NCBI GenBank assembly: GCA_032158295.1
Contig: CM063257.1
Coordinates: forward strand, 18,010,332 to 18,074,331
DNA: 64,000 bases
DNA from: Pycnopodia helianthoides
Lineage: Eukaryota; Echinodermata; Asteroidea; Forcipulatida; Asteriidae
Direction: 5' to 3'
The notes beneath the pieces were generated by a model. That model had not been told where the DNA came from, did not search any database, and was given only the letters and a program-made list of their open reading frames with translations. Below, piece after piece: positions 45,712-58,100 of this stretch. Position numbers and translations under genes: made by a program. How positions within the stretch are numbered: the first letter of the stretch is position 1; every line of letters starts with the position of its first letter.

Positions 45712-47202
45712 GGGATGGTATATATATATATAGATATATTAATTTTTTCTTTTGTTTTGTCTATGGAATATGCAGGAGTATGCAGCAGCCTGAGTTGTCA
45801 CATCCTGTGACAGTGTTGATGAATTGGGGACTGATTATTGTGGTATGGTGACAGTGGGAGTGGATAGCACTGCGGTGACTGGTAACGTGTCTTATACGGA
45901 TGCAACGTGTGATAAATATTGCATTGTAAGTCTGTCTACTTTGATCGCTTACTTCTACTGCCATATAAAACAAATAAAACAGAAACAAGAATTCAACCAC
46001 GAAGTACCCTGTTCATTATGTAGAAGGTAGCCCTAGTATAGCAAATTCATATATATGTATATATATATAAATTATTTTTAATTTTGTTAAGAGATAATTA
46101 TTCACAACTTTATCAATAACCACATCATTCAACCAACATTCAAAAGTTTCCTCTGGTTACGTATAATTATTTTTTAGATAGGCCTATTACTCTGTAATGG
46201 ACTTTGTGCACGTTTATACCAGCTTTACTTCGATTGCGGCAATCTGAATAATTTAGTCAAATTATCAGTGTCTTCAAAATGCAATTTCTTCAACTTTGTC
46301 AATGTATACCAGCCAGACATGAGTTAGCTTGAGACTCCTTATTTCTGAAATCAAGTTTTGCAGACGCACGATTTTGTAATTGCATGAAAAGGGGTGCTAG
46401 CCTATAGCCATTGCTGACAAAAAGGTCTGAAACTAGGATAATCATTTTAAGAGTTTATGATGGCATTTCTACGTTTTTTTGTAACTCCTAGTGTCATAGA
46501 TTTTAAGGAGATTTTAGGAACAGTGTCCTCAGCATTAAAGAAGTGGATCAAGGAGCAAGATTGATTTTAAATCTGAGGAAACGACAGCAACCTTTTTAAG
46601 CAGACAAAACAAAGTAATTCAGATAAAAGTCTGACAAAATCTAATACCTCACAAAAATGCAAGGAAGTGGCAAAGCACACACAATTGTGTACATGTACAA
46701 CGCTCTTTGACTTTCCTATGGTCGTGTGCTCGTCAGGTTTAAAAAAAAAAAAAGATCTCTGACGATACTGATTCTGTTACTTCCCTCCTAGTTGTGAAAT
46801 CTTTGTGTTTTTTCCCCACAGAAAATAGAAGTCACCCTTGGGTCCAAGTTCAGAGACAGTCCCGATTACTTACAGTCCGTATCCCGCACATGTGGATCCC
46901 AATGCATCGACCACTGTTACCCAATTACGAATCCGGCAACGTATGTTCAACATGAGGTTTGCGTCAATTGTTGTGAAACTGAATTGTGTAACGGGACAGA
47001 GGCGGTGAACTTTAACCTTTTAACTTTGGCATATGTTGTGCTCATTTTTATCGTGTCATGTGCAAGAGAAATCAGTTAGGCTTCAAATGTTTGTTCAACT
47101 AGGGGTGTTGTAAATACATAGGAACAAACATAAGTATGTAACTTATTAGTATGAGAAGGGGTATATTGTGCTGAAAGTGCCATATGATAATTTTGTGGAC
47201 GA

Positions 47203-47308
47203 TAAGTGGCGGCAGACTTACCAGGTTAACTCACTGTTCTCAGATTCAAATGCTCGGTACTTCCTACAAAATGGAAATTTACCTGGTATCAATGCTGCCA
47301 CCTAGCGT
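47203..47308. mobile_element. ~105-bp MITE (TTACCAGGT / ACCTGGTA family)
   Basis: Left GTGGCGGCAGACTTACCAGG mirrored by CCTGGTATCAATGCTGCCAC at the right. A better-preserved copy is at 51808-51906. Confidence 0.75.
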
Positions 47309-47844
47309 CCCAAAGGAACATTTAAAAAAAAATCTCTTTTGAGACCATGGTATACGAGTAGAAGGTGTGAAACTTATAACAAACATAATTTTAAAAATGG
47401 GTAACAACAAAACACAAAATTACAAAGAAACTCATTTAATTGATAATAACAAAATTTCCAATTTGACATTATTTTTAATAAGTGTCCCATTCAAAGTTAA
47501 AGTCCCACCCATGCGTATCTTATAGAGTTACATTCATGTACATTACAGAAAGGTGTAGGAAAACAAAATGGGTTGTGCATTTTAAACAATTACGGAAAGC
47601 CTTTTACCTCCCAGTCACAGATATGTAGCATTTCAATCATTATGTTGGTTTTATTTTGTTGTTTCACCAGTATTTTTAGGAAACCGTGACAGAGAAGCAT
47701 ATTTAATAAAACTTTACAAATAGAAACAAATTGGAACTGAGAAATATATTTAACGTTTAATAAAAGAAATAAGATAAATGAAGATGATAAACAAGCTTGA
47801 TGAACTTGCAAATTAATTATTTTATCATTTTTAGGTTGAACAAA

Positions 47845-48000
47845 GAAAAGTTGGCTAGAGCCGGAATTGAACATGCGACCTCTAGATTAACGTGCGAACG
47901 CTCTACCAACTGAGCTATCTAGCCCTGAAGTTGGCTTTCTCCCTATTTTGTCAATTATCTCTTTTTGAGGGTGCCATTCAGAAGTGGTAAATGAGTTACT
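47845..48000 (-). repeat. tRNA-derived repeat (same family as 40861-41095)
   Basis: Minus strand GGGCTAGATAGCTCAGTTGG and a following GGTCGCATGTTCAATTCC B box. Confidence 0.7.
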
Positions 48001-48198
48001 GAATTATTTAATCACAGAAAATAAATACAAAAGAAACAGAATCATGATAACAATGGAAATAAACATAAAAATATAACAACAACAATAATATATTAATCAA
48101 ACAACAGAAACAAAGATAAACTAAAACCAAAAACAAATACAATGAAATTAAATAATAACTTGTTTGATGTTTGGTGATTGGTTTTGTATATAGATAGA

Positions 48199-48350
48199 TT
48201 GCAATACGTGTCATTGTCCGCCATCTTTTGATGTAAAACGCTGGAAAAGTGCACGCGTGTACGCGCTACGCACGACTCTCGCCAATGATAGCTCTTTACG
48301 CATGCATAATTCATCAAAGATGGTGGTCAATGACGCGTATTGCAATCCAT
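48199..48350. mobile_element. Foldback element, ~150 bp
   Basis: ATTGCAATACGTGTCATTG and CCGCCATCTTTTGATG pair with CATCAAAGATGGTGGTCAATGA and CGCGTATTGCAAT. Confidence 0.7.
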
Positions 48351-49029
48351 CTATAGATTTTGAGCACAATGTTGTTGGTCAGACACCTTGTTCATGTATT
48401 ATTTGTATGTGCAGAGTTGATCATTGGGGCCAGACTACCCACCCTTTCCTGTCTCATGATCAGCACCGATACACCAATGTTGCACGAATATCTTTTTGTA
48501 AAGTCAATCGTCCATTTTTATGTCCAAACCCAAGTGCCTAACAGGCCTGAATATGCTTTGTTTAAGGGCACCGGACGTTTTCTTCTTGGTAGAGGGCACC
48601 TCAATCAGAAAATTGTAAATTTCTCTTAAAACATTTCCTGGGGCAAATTGTCCTCTTTTGCCTCAGTGAAGTATCAGGCCTGAAGTAATTTTGAATTTGT
48701 GATTTCCTGATGTAGAAACTTTTGTAAGTGAAATCCAAATCTGGTTCCACACATTTGTTTTTACTAGTAACACAAGTTTGACTGGCCTGGTGGACTACAA
48801 TTGGATATTTGACGAGCTAGCGCTTGATAAAATTGAACCTTTTTTACACGTCTAAAGGCCTATAAATACAGCGCTGGTAACTTTTGAGGATCCTTTGGTT
48901 TATTTGCAGAAAGATTTAAATAGATTTGGGCATCAAGTGGGCCGCCTCTTTCATCCCTTGGTGATTTGTTTTAATGTCTTTCAAGAAAATGTGCCGTAAA
49001 CTTTGAATTTATCCTGAAATCAAGTAAAG

Positions 49030-49240
49030 ATTATAGGCCAGGACATAATTTCATAGAGCTGCTCAAGCACAAAAAGTAGCTAAGCACAACAAAATTATGC
49101 TTACCAGAATAAGGTTACCGGCCAAACTACCATGTCACATGTACACTTTGTGACTGGTATCCTGCTGAATCCTGCTTAGCAGAAAATTTTAAGCAATATT
49201 TTCTGCTCAAGCAGCTGTAAGAAAATTGGCCCTGGTATGG
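49030..49240. repeat. TIR element (GGCC...TTTCATAGAGCTGCT family)
   Basis: Left GGCCAGGACATAATTTCATA and GAGCTGCTCAAGCAC mirrored by GCTCAAGCAGCTGTAAGAAA and ATTGGCCCTGG. Related diverged pieces occur at 52311-52440, 54660-54735 and 54950-55085. Confidence 0.6.
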
Positions 49241-49779
49241 TCAAAATAATAATACAATTTAAGACAATTTACATTGACAGGGTTTGCTGTCATCATGGAG
49301 TTTAGAAATACAAGGAAACCCAACAAGAGGTTCATAAAAGATTTACAGTCCTATGCTGCTGTTTAAGTAACTGACAATGTTTAAATTCAACAAAAGTCAT
49401 GAGGGAGATGTGTTTTTAAAAATAGCCGACAAAACCCAGATATAAATCTGAAATGCTCTGTGAAATTGCTTGCAACAGTGCAGACAATGATTTTAAGATC
49501 AACAACTTCAGCTGTAAATTTGTTTTCAAAACACAAAATGTGTTTTGCTCCATGATGCTCTTCATTATGAAAACAAAAGACAAGTTTTGTATTGTTTACA
49601 CTTTGACTTGATTTGTATACATAGAGATGTTTAGGGCTTTTTTAATATCCTGACTATCATCAAACATAGTGTTGATAAATTCACACAAGTTTAGAAGAAC
49701 TCTTCACTCCAGTAATGAATGGTTTCAGAAATGCACATTAAAAGGACCTCAAGTTAGCCATGATCAGCATCTGGTTCAA

Positions 49780-50330
49780 TTACTTTTGTATAGACTGATC
49801 TTTTTTAGCACGTGCTGCTGGCCGTGCCGCCATTGCTGGGACGCTGACAGCACAAGGTTTGGTACAAAAAGATATGGAAAAACCATCATCTTTTTAACTT
49901 CGTAATATGAATTAAGTAAAGTGTCTTTCTCAACGATTTACACAACTTCCTTGACAGGACAGCTTCACAAAATGATATACTCATTGAATAATTGAAACTA
50001 AACAGAAACTGAATACTGAATTCTGTTGAAAAACCTTGCTAATGAAACACACTGTATACCAGACAGTTCAGTTTTCATGTCTATCACACTTAAACTCACC
50101 TATTGTCTGCACTGTTTTCAGGGTTCAGTTTTTGTTTAGTTGCAAATATTCTGGAAAATTGTGTAAATCCATAGAGAAAAACGCCTGATTTTCATAAAAA
50201 GTTTAAAAGACAACGGTTTTTCCATGTCTGTGTGTACAAAACTTTGCGCTACCAGCATCCCAGCAATAGCACTTGCGAGTAAGGATTGGTCTATAGCATT
50301 GCCCCACATGCAAATGGTTGTGGTCTTTCC
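49780..50330. repeat. Diverged inverted repeat with a shared short reading frame
   Basis: The plus strand near 49830-49900 and minus strand near 50290-50220 share CCATTGCTGGGACGCTGACA / CTATTGCTGGGATGCTGGTA, then ATATGGAAAAACC / ACATGGAAAAACC and a GATTTACACAA block. Both translate to C-x-C-W-D-A-x-S and GKT-x-x-F with a stop soon after. No known family recognised. Confidence 0.5.
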
Positions 50331-50654
50331 TTGTGTGTCCTTGTATTTCTAGCTCCAAGTCATCATCAACACAAACTACAAAGGTATCCTACCCTAATAA
50401 TTACCTCATTTACTTGATTGCCATGTGTACAGTTTGACTTGTTTATCAGTCAGAGCAGCAAGTAGACTATGTAAGTTGTACTGGAAGGGACATACATCTA
50501 GAACAGCTGAGTTTAGCGTCAGTTTCTGTACCTGTAATCCTGTTGTTATGTCCCAAATCAAGGCCTATGGAAACGAGGGTCAAACAGGGGAAGGAAACAT
50601 AAATTAATGGTTTATTTATTGCAATCTTTAAAATTATCAGCAGATTGAATTGTT

Positions 50655-50880
50655 TTGGGGTTGAACAAAGACAATTTTGACAAGAGCAGGACTGGGGCCT
50701 GCAACATTCGATTGCTGTGCCAGCGCTCTACCCAACTAAGCCATCTAACCCTTATAATGGGAGTCTCCCTATGTTGTCAATATCTTTGTTGGGGGGTGCC
50801 AGTCAGAAACCATTCAACCTGTAACTGCCGTATAACCAGGGATTATACCCAAGTTTACGATACAATCTGGGAAGCGGTAG
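50655..50880 (-). repeat. tRNA-derived repeat (same family as 40861-41095)
   Basis: Minus strand GGGTTAGATGGCTTAGTTGG A-box region and a degraded B box. Flanking TTGTCAATATCTTTGTTGGG and GGGTTGAACAAAGAC match the other copies. Confidence 0.65.
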
Positions 50881-51074
50881 CGGGAGGGTCACCTTAAGGG
50901 GATGGGATTTTTATGGCAGATATCAAGTAATAAAACACAAGGATTGAAATGTGTTTATATTTACAACCAGTCCATTAAATATTCATAAGAAAATTATGAG
51001 AACAGCCCCAAATTTTTAGAAATTTTTGGGTTTATGTTACGACTAGATAGCTTAATACGTTCCAACATGTCAGC

Positions 51075-51438
51075 TCCCATTGTCAGTTTGTGGTGCTGTT
51101 TACTGTTCCGGCCACTAGGTGGTGGTGTAACTGGTTGTGTCCTCCCTTAAGGTGGGCTTGGGGTATGAGGGGGGTCCCATATGTGATGGTTCATGTCAGT
51201 TGTCAGTTTTTGGTGCTGTTTACTGTTCCAGCCACTAGGTGGTGGTCTAACTGGTTGTGTCCTCCCTTAAGGTGGGGCTTGGGGTATGAGGGGGGTCCCA
51301 TATGTGATGGTTCATGTCAGTTGTCAGTTTGTGGTGCTGTTTACTGTTCCGGCCACTAGGTGGTGGTCTAACTGGTTGTGTCCTCCCTTAAGGTGGGGCT
51401 TGGGGTATGAGGGGGGTCCCATATGTGATGGTTCATGT
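51075..51438 (+). repeat. ~115-bp tandem repeat, three copies
   Basis: Unit GGTGCTGTTTACTGTTCC, GCCACTAGGTGGTGGT, CCTCCCTTAAGGTGGGGCTT, GGGGGGTCCCATATGTGATGG. Copies differ at only a few bases. Confidence 0.92.
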
Positions 51439-51807
51439 CCTTCCTCATCTCTGATCATAGTTGACTGAGCGTCATTTTCTTATCCATATGTTTTATCTAG
51501 CTTCGACTTAGCACCCTCTCTATCCAAAATTGCATGATTTTCATGATCTCACAATCTCACTACCGGCCAGACCATCACCTCCAGTAGTATGCCCAGAACA
51601 GTAAACTCAACTACCAACTGACAGGTGAAGCATCGCTTTGAGGACGACTAATGAAATTAGTTGAAACGAATTAAAAAGTTACAGTTTTCGGCTGTGTTCT
51701 AAGAAAAATAATTTGATATTTTACCAGCCTTGAGAACTTCATTCATGATTTTACTCTACACAAACCAATGGTGTAATGCACCAAGATCAAATGAGAGACT
51801 TTTGAAT

Positions 51808-51906
51808 GCTAGGTGGCAGCAGACTTACCAGGTACATTTCCATTGTTAATGTAGTCTGAGCATGCGCAAATTCAAATATTACCTGGTATGTCTGCTGCCA
51901 CCTAGC
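51808..51906. mobile_element. 99-bp MITE
   Basis: GCTAGGTGGCAGCAGACTTA (left) and the inverted TGTCTGCTGCCACCTAGC (right). Lies just 3' of the last RFWD3 exon found. Confidence 0.85.
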
Positions 51907-51951
51907 ATCACCAAAAGCCTCCCATTGATACTTCAAGTTGAGTGTACTTAC

Positions 51952-52131
51952 TGATGTAGTAGCCTCATCTCCAGAGCATGCAAAGAGTTGATCTGATTGG
52001 CAAGGGCTTTGGTACAATGTTGAGCGAGATAATACCTTCATTGTTGGACCACCATAGAAGGTCTGGACTGGATGACAGGCTACCTCCCTGCTTGATGCAG
52101 CTTGTCCCTTCAGATACTTTAGTTCACACAT
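51952..52131 (-). CDS. RFWD3: RFWD3 exon: WD40 region
   Basis: Reads [35 protein letters not shown], and [11 protein letters not shown] before GTAAGT. The [11 protein letters not shown] and GDEA blocks are diagnostic. Phase 0 at both ends; a further exon is expected downstream. Confidence 0.9.
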
Positions 52132-55100
52132 CTACAAAAATGAATTGCAAACAAAATGAAGCAACCCACTAATCCTTAAGCTCCGCCCCTCTCATCATAA
52201 CCTCTTCCTCATCATAGGTCTGTAGCCGGCCTCTGTCTGTTCAACCTTAACTTACATTGATGTTCCACCAGTCTATCCAACCTGGTTCCCCCACGCAATC
52301 AGGGCCCAGTTTCATCGCATTGCTTACAGTAGAATTCTGTGCTTACACCCTACTGCGGCTCATAGAAATACGTGCATAACAGGGTGCCGTAAGTGCAGAA
52401 TTCTTTAGTAAGCGATTCTTTAGTAAGCGGTGCCAGGAAATTGGTGTAATTTGGGCATATCTGCCTGGTTATGCTAGCTAGTGCAGGGGGCCAACCCTTC
52501 CAATAGTTTTTGTCCATGTACCTAGTATCTTTGGAACCCCTTGCCTTGTGCATGTTTCCTACCTCCTACAATCTTTTTTGTTTAAATTTGAAGCACAGGG
52601 ACAACAATGGTTACTGTGAAAAACCAGTATCCGCACTTTGTGTGACCCCAGCCAACATGAAATAACAAACCTGTGAAAGATTAAGCTCAAATGCAAATTT
52701 ACCCCTGCTAAAAAATAGGATTTGAACTGCCCCTAACTACAAGAGCAAGCTTGATGGTCAAGTGGCAAGACATTCATTCTAGGATAGTTAAATCTCCTCA
52801 CTTTAAAAGCTCTTTATCTCCAGAAAATATATCTGATCTTCTGCATAAATATGTTTCTGTGTGTCCTCTTGTCTCTACTGGCCGATCCTTACTGACGCAG
52901 ACTACTGTTTCCACCAAACTCTACGATCAAGGAGCCTTCAACTTCATTGCACCTTCATTATGGAACGACTTTTTACCGGTTCCTATTCGCCAAGCTGACC
53001 CTGTTGTGATTTTCAAGGGACTTTTAAAGACTCACTTGTTTGAATCTACATTTTAGTAACAAATTGCTTCAAATATTTTATTGTTTTATTTTGTGCACAT
53101 AGAGGCTCCTGCATTATGCGCTATATAAATATCTTGTACTATTAACGTCAGGGTTTTTATTATTATAATTCTTAGAATAGCAAAGTTCATGGATTCAAAT
53201 CCCACTTGAGTAATGTGCATGTGGAATGTTTTGTTCATAGAACTCGGGAAAGCTTAACACACATTGGTGTAGGGCTAAAACACAAACTTACCACATGTCT
53301 TGTCATAGTATGGTTCTTGTTGGGTCGGAATGATGCTAAACAATGACGACTCTTAGTATTAAAACTGAGTGAAGTGCAGATACCATCCGCTTTCAGGAGA
53401 TGAGGTTTAAATTCCAGTTCTGTTGTCTGTTCCCAAAATGACATACCACCAAGAGATGCCATTAATAAGCCACTACAGCTGCATAGAGAGGGAATCAAGG
53501 AAGATGTGTTAGTTTCTCATCACTCACATGCATATAATCATCTGATAATTTACCAATAATGAATGTTTATGAGAATAATGGTGAGAATATTTTCATTAGT
53601 TGAAAGATAGAATGTTTCATTCAAAGAGTAGAGCCAATGTCCACGGTGCTTCAATGAGAGTAGCAAACTGGAGAAGCCACCAGCAGCTGTGCTCAGTTGT
53701 AATGGAATTTGAGCCACTGTTGGAAGAGATAAGGTTCTCAACCTTGGTCAATTTCTGCAGTGGCAATCTGTGACACTGATCGACCAGAAAAAAACCCACA
53801 AAGACAGGAAAGTGTAGCATGGGGGTACTTGACCATTGTATGGGAGATATGGGCATCTTAGAGTATGCACCTACCGGTACTTGTAGGAGAGTTAAGCTCT
53901 GCTACTCAATGCATTCGACCAATCACAACCGCAAACATGTACAAATGTTTGATTTGAATGATGTCTGGTGACTAAATGATGTCTATATCCAGTGCTGCTA
54001 CTAAGCTTAGTTGCTACAACTGTTTATCACATGGTTTAGGGCAAACTTTGGCATTACAACCTCCAGATCAGCAAAGACTGGTATCCTTGTGCAAAACATT
54101 GCATTGAGAATAGTGTATGAGTTAATGTTGTCTCCGACATAAACTATGAATAAGCTAGCCCCTAACCATGTGGGGCTTGATGGAACCCCCTCCCCCTTCT
54201 ATTGTGTCTTCATTGTGTGCTTAAAATCTCAGGAATTCTTTGGAGGAGTCTTTATCTTGCATGGTAGGCTATAAAATTATGTGACACAGCAACTGGAATG
54301 ACTGGATGTAGTATGGGGAATTTAAGTTGAGAATTCACTAGTGACTGAACAAGGTATTGTACCAAACATCATTCAAATCTAACTCATAAATGGCTATTGA
54401 CCGAATTCACATGACGTCAATATCCACACAATTCATCATCAATTGTCAGAATGGCTGTTTATTGTATCTTATGTACACAAGCCAAGGTTTGCTGCTAACT
54501 CTGTAAGATAGCAATACTGGATGTAGTCTGAGGAATTCAGATTCAGCATTGCCTTTCACCTTTGTGGACCCAGGTTCGAATCCCATTCCGAACCGGAACC
54601 TTTATGTGGATTGGGTTTGTGGTCGCTACCTGGGTAAAATTTCAAATTCAGAGCTTACAGCGCCAAATAAAGCACATAGTTCTATGGGCAGAAAGCACAG
54701 AATTCTATGATAAGCACAGCCATGAAATTGGGCCCTGACAGCGTGGGTTTCCCCCAGGTGGGATTTTTCTCCCACATCTAAAACTGACAATTCTTCATGG
54801 TCTTCTCCACACAGGTCTCTTCGGGCCTAGAAGGGGCACAGTGCAACGCACTGTTAAGGGTTCCTTGGTTTTATTACCAGAAAAACATACAAACAAACAA
54901 ACAAAAACTGGAGTCACTGCGCTGTGATAATGCACAACACATAATAGCTGGGCCCAATTTTTTGACAGTGCAGACGAAGGAATTCTGGGCTTACTCCGCC
55001 TTACTATTCATAGAATCACATGCAGCACAGAATGCCATAAGTGTGAAATTCCGTCGATGGTTGGTAGCCCTATGAAAATAGGCCCATATTGTTAACATTT

Positions 55101-58100
55101 TGTAATATGATTTTAAATCGATTTGGGTTAACAAATAATAATTGACTAGAGCGGGATTTCAACATGCGACCTCCGGATTAACGTGCCGACTGAGCTATCT
55201 AGCCCTTATGTTGCGATCTCCCTATTTTGTTAATATCTTTGTTCAGTCAGTTTCCCTTGTGGTTTATTACTTAGGATTTTAAAGTGGCAGACTTTTTGGT
55301 GAAGCTGCAGTTGTGACTGACCCAAGAATGAATGCTATTCCAATAATCAGACTTACCCAAGTGATGCATCCTCAGCTTCAGGTACGTAATTCAACGCCAC
55401 AATGGGACAACGTGAATTATCAAGAGACAGTTTGTGTACCTCGCTTGCTGTCTGTCTTGTATCATAAACTAGGATGGATCCATTCTGAAGGCCGGCATAT
55501 ACGTAATTCACATCGGATGTATTCCATGTACAGCTCCACACTGGTGCCTCTGTTTTATATCTGAAAAATTCAGTTTCAACATTAGAGCATGACATGTCAA
55601 GGTTCACATTTTAAGAAACCCTCCACAACACCTAGCAATGCAATGATCCAACACAATACTGTCTCAGCCCTCTTAGGTTCCCATTTATACACCTGGGTTA
55701 AGAGAAGCAATTATGGTTAAATGCCTTTGGTCATGGACGGGATTCACTAGACCACTCAGCCACAACACACCCACATGTTGTTCTTAGAACTAAAGCTTTA
55801 CTCAATATTCCAAACAGTTTGCAAACCATTGGATTCAAACCATTGGATTCAAACCGTTCAAACTGTCAAGTAAATATCTGCACTTTCTTAACCCTATCGT
55901 GATTTATTAGGATCCTTCCTCACTTTATCAAAATCCAATACCATCCATGTATATGGTTTTTGAGGCATTACATGGTGAGGTACAGGCCTGAAATTACACA
56001 GAGCCATTGCCCTGGTCTTGGCCTTGGTGCCCCTTCAAAAGTTTCCTATAGACTTTACACATTTTCAATGGAAATGCCCTTTACAAAATGAAGATGGACT
56101 TGCCCTCTCCGAGAGGCCTGGAGGTATCAATGTATATTCCGTTTGCGGTAACACCAGGTGTATATCTACTTTGCTAATAGCAAGACAAGTTCTCTAAAGA
56201 ACAAAAATCAAAATCAACACAGCAAAGTAGATATACACATGGTGTTACCGCAAACCGAATATACCATCCATGTACAACAATAACACCCAAAATCTTGGGC
56301 TCTGAACATGGTGGTATCCTTGTACTTACAACTTTTACTTGACCAGAAATATTTGTATATTAGCAATGATTTTTTCTTTACGGTAGAAATGGTAGTTCTG
56401 AAAAGATTCAGGTGTAAGATATTGCACATCGCAGTCCTGTAATTTGGTCAAGGATTTCATTTTTTACAGGAGTCAGGGGGGGGAGTACTGAGTGTAGAAT
56501 GCTTAACACACATCAGTGTAAGAGTACAAACACTATTTTAAAATATAAAGAATATTTACGTTTGCACCACTGTATTACTGACGAGACTTGTCATTTTCAG
56601 GGTCTTATCGATGGAGCCAGTCAGCATTAGGCCATCATTTCTTCCATTGAATGTTAAAGATCGGATGACTGAGGTATGAATTGGGACGTATTGTGTGACA
56701 CGGTGGTCAGTTGCACTAACCTGTAATATGAAGTAGAAGAAATAAACTGTATTCAATAATAATAATAATAACAATAGTTCTTGTATTGTGTGACGCGGTG
56801 GTCAGTTGCACTAACCTGTAATATGAAGTAGAAGAAATAAACTGTATTCAATAATAATAATAATAACAATAGTTCTTGTATTGTGTGACACGGTGGTCAG
56901 TTGCACTAACCTGTAATATGAAGTAGAAGAAATAAACTGTATTCAATAATAATAATAATAACAATAGTTCTTGTATTGTGTGACCGGTGGTCAGTTGCAC
57001 TAACCTGTAATATGAAGTAGAAGAAATAAACTGTATTCAATAATAATAATAATAACAATAGTTCTTGTATTGTGTGACGCGGTGGTCAGTTGCACTAACC
57101 TGTAATATGAAGTAGAAGAAATAAACTGTATTCAATAATAATAATAATAACAATAGTTCTTGTATTGTGTGACACGGTGGTCAGTTGCACTAACCTGTAA
57201 TATGAAGTAGAAGAAATAAACTGTATTCAATAATAATAATAATAACAATAGTTCTTGTATTGTGTGACACGGTGGTCAGTTGCACTAACCTGTAATATGA
57301 AGTAGAAGAAATAAACTGTATTCAATACTAATAATAATAACAATAGTTCTTGTATTGTGTGACGCGGTGGTCAGTTGCACTAACCTGTAATATGAAGTAG
57401 AAGAAATAAACTGTATTCAATAATAATAATAATAACAATAGTTCTTGTATTGTGTGACACGGTGGTCAGTTGCACTAACCTGTAATATGAAGTAGAAGAA
57501 ATAAACTGTATTCAATAATAATAATAATAACAATAGTTCTTGTATTGTGTGACACGGTGGTCAGTTGCACTAACCTGTAATATGAAGTAGAAGAAATAAA
57601 CTGTATTCAATAATAATAATAATAACAATAGTTCTTGTATTGTGTGACGCGGTGGTCAGTTGCACTAACCTGTAATATGAAGTAGAAGAAATAAACTGTA
57701 TTCAATAATAATAATAATAACAATAGTTCTTGTATTGTGTGACACGGTGGTCAGTTGCACTAACCTGTAATATGAAGTAGAAGAAATAAACTGTATTCAA
57801 TAATAATAATAATAACAATAGTTCTTGTATTGTGTGACACGGTGGTCAGTTGCACTAACCTGTAATATGAAGTAGAAGAAATAAACTGTATTCAATAATA
57901 ATAATAATAACAATAGTTCTTGTATTGTGTGACACGGTGGTCAGTTGCACTAACCTGTAATATGAAGTAGAAGAAATAAACTGTATTCAATAATAATAAT
58001 AATAACAATAGTTCTTGTATTGTGTGACACGGTGGTCAGTTGCACTAACCTGTAATATGAAGTAGAAGAAATAAACTGTATTCAATAATAATAATAATAA

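Larger units (their letters stand above)
42865..47079 (+). pseudogene. Ly6/uPAR-type gene 2, with one-base frameshift in exon 2
   Basis: Exons 42865-42913 (signal peptide MADDIVLKLILLSLFYG), 45776-45925 and 46822-47079 follow the same phase plan as gene 1. Exon 2 opens CSSLSCH and should continue CDSVDELGTDYCGM, but an extra C near 45804-45805 throws the frame into TGA. The exon is one base longer than phase requires, which points to a single insertion. Exon 3 is intact: SRTCGSQCIDHCY, then VCVNCCETELCNG, then a hydrophobic GPI-type tail, LLTLAYVVLIFIVSC. It could be a recent pseudogene or a consensus error. Its first intron is nearly 3 kb and holds a minisatellite and a large palindrome. Confidence 0.75.

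Noticed and set aside
45313..45851. Overlapping frames with IYIYIYIY runs on both strands
   Set aside because: They arise from the palindrome and its AT core; the same peptide appears on both strands because the arms are inverted.
51090..51468. 89- and 60-codon frames over the 115-bp repeats
   Set aside because: Same peptide repeated by the tandem array; also tested as the missing RFWD3 exon because it contains a WD pair on the minus strand, but the surrounding residues do not fit.
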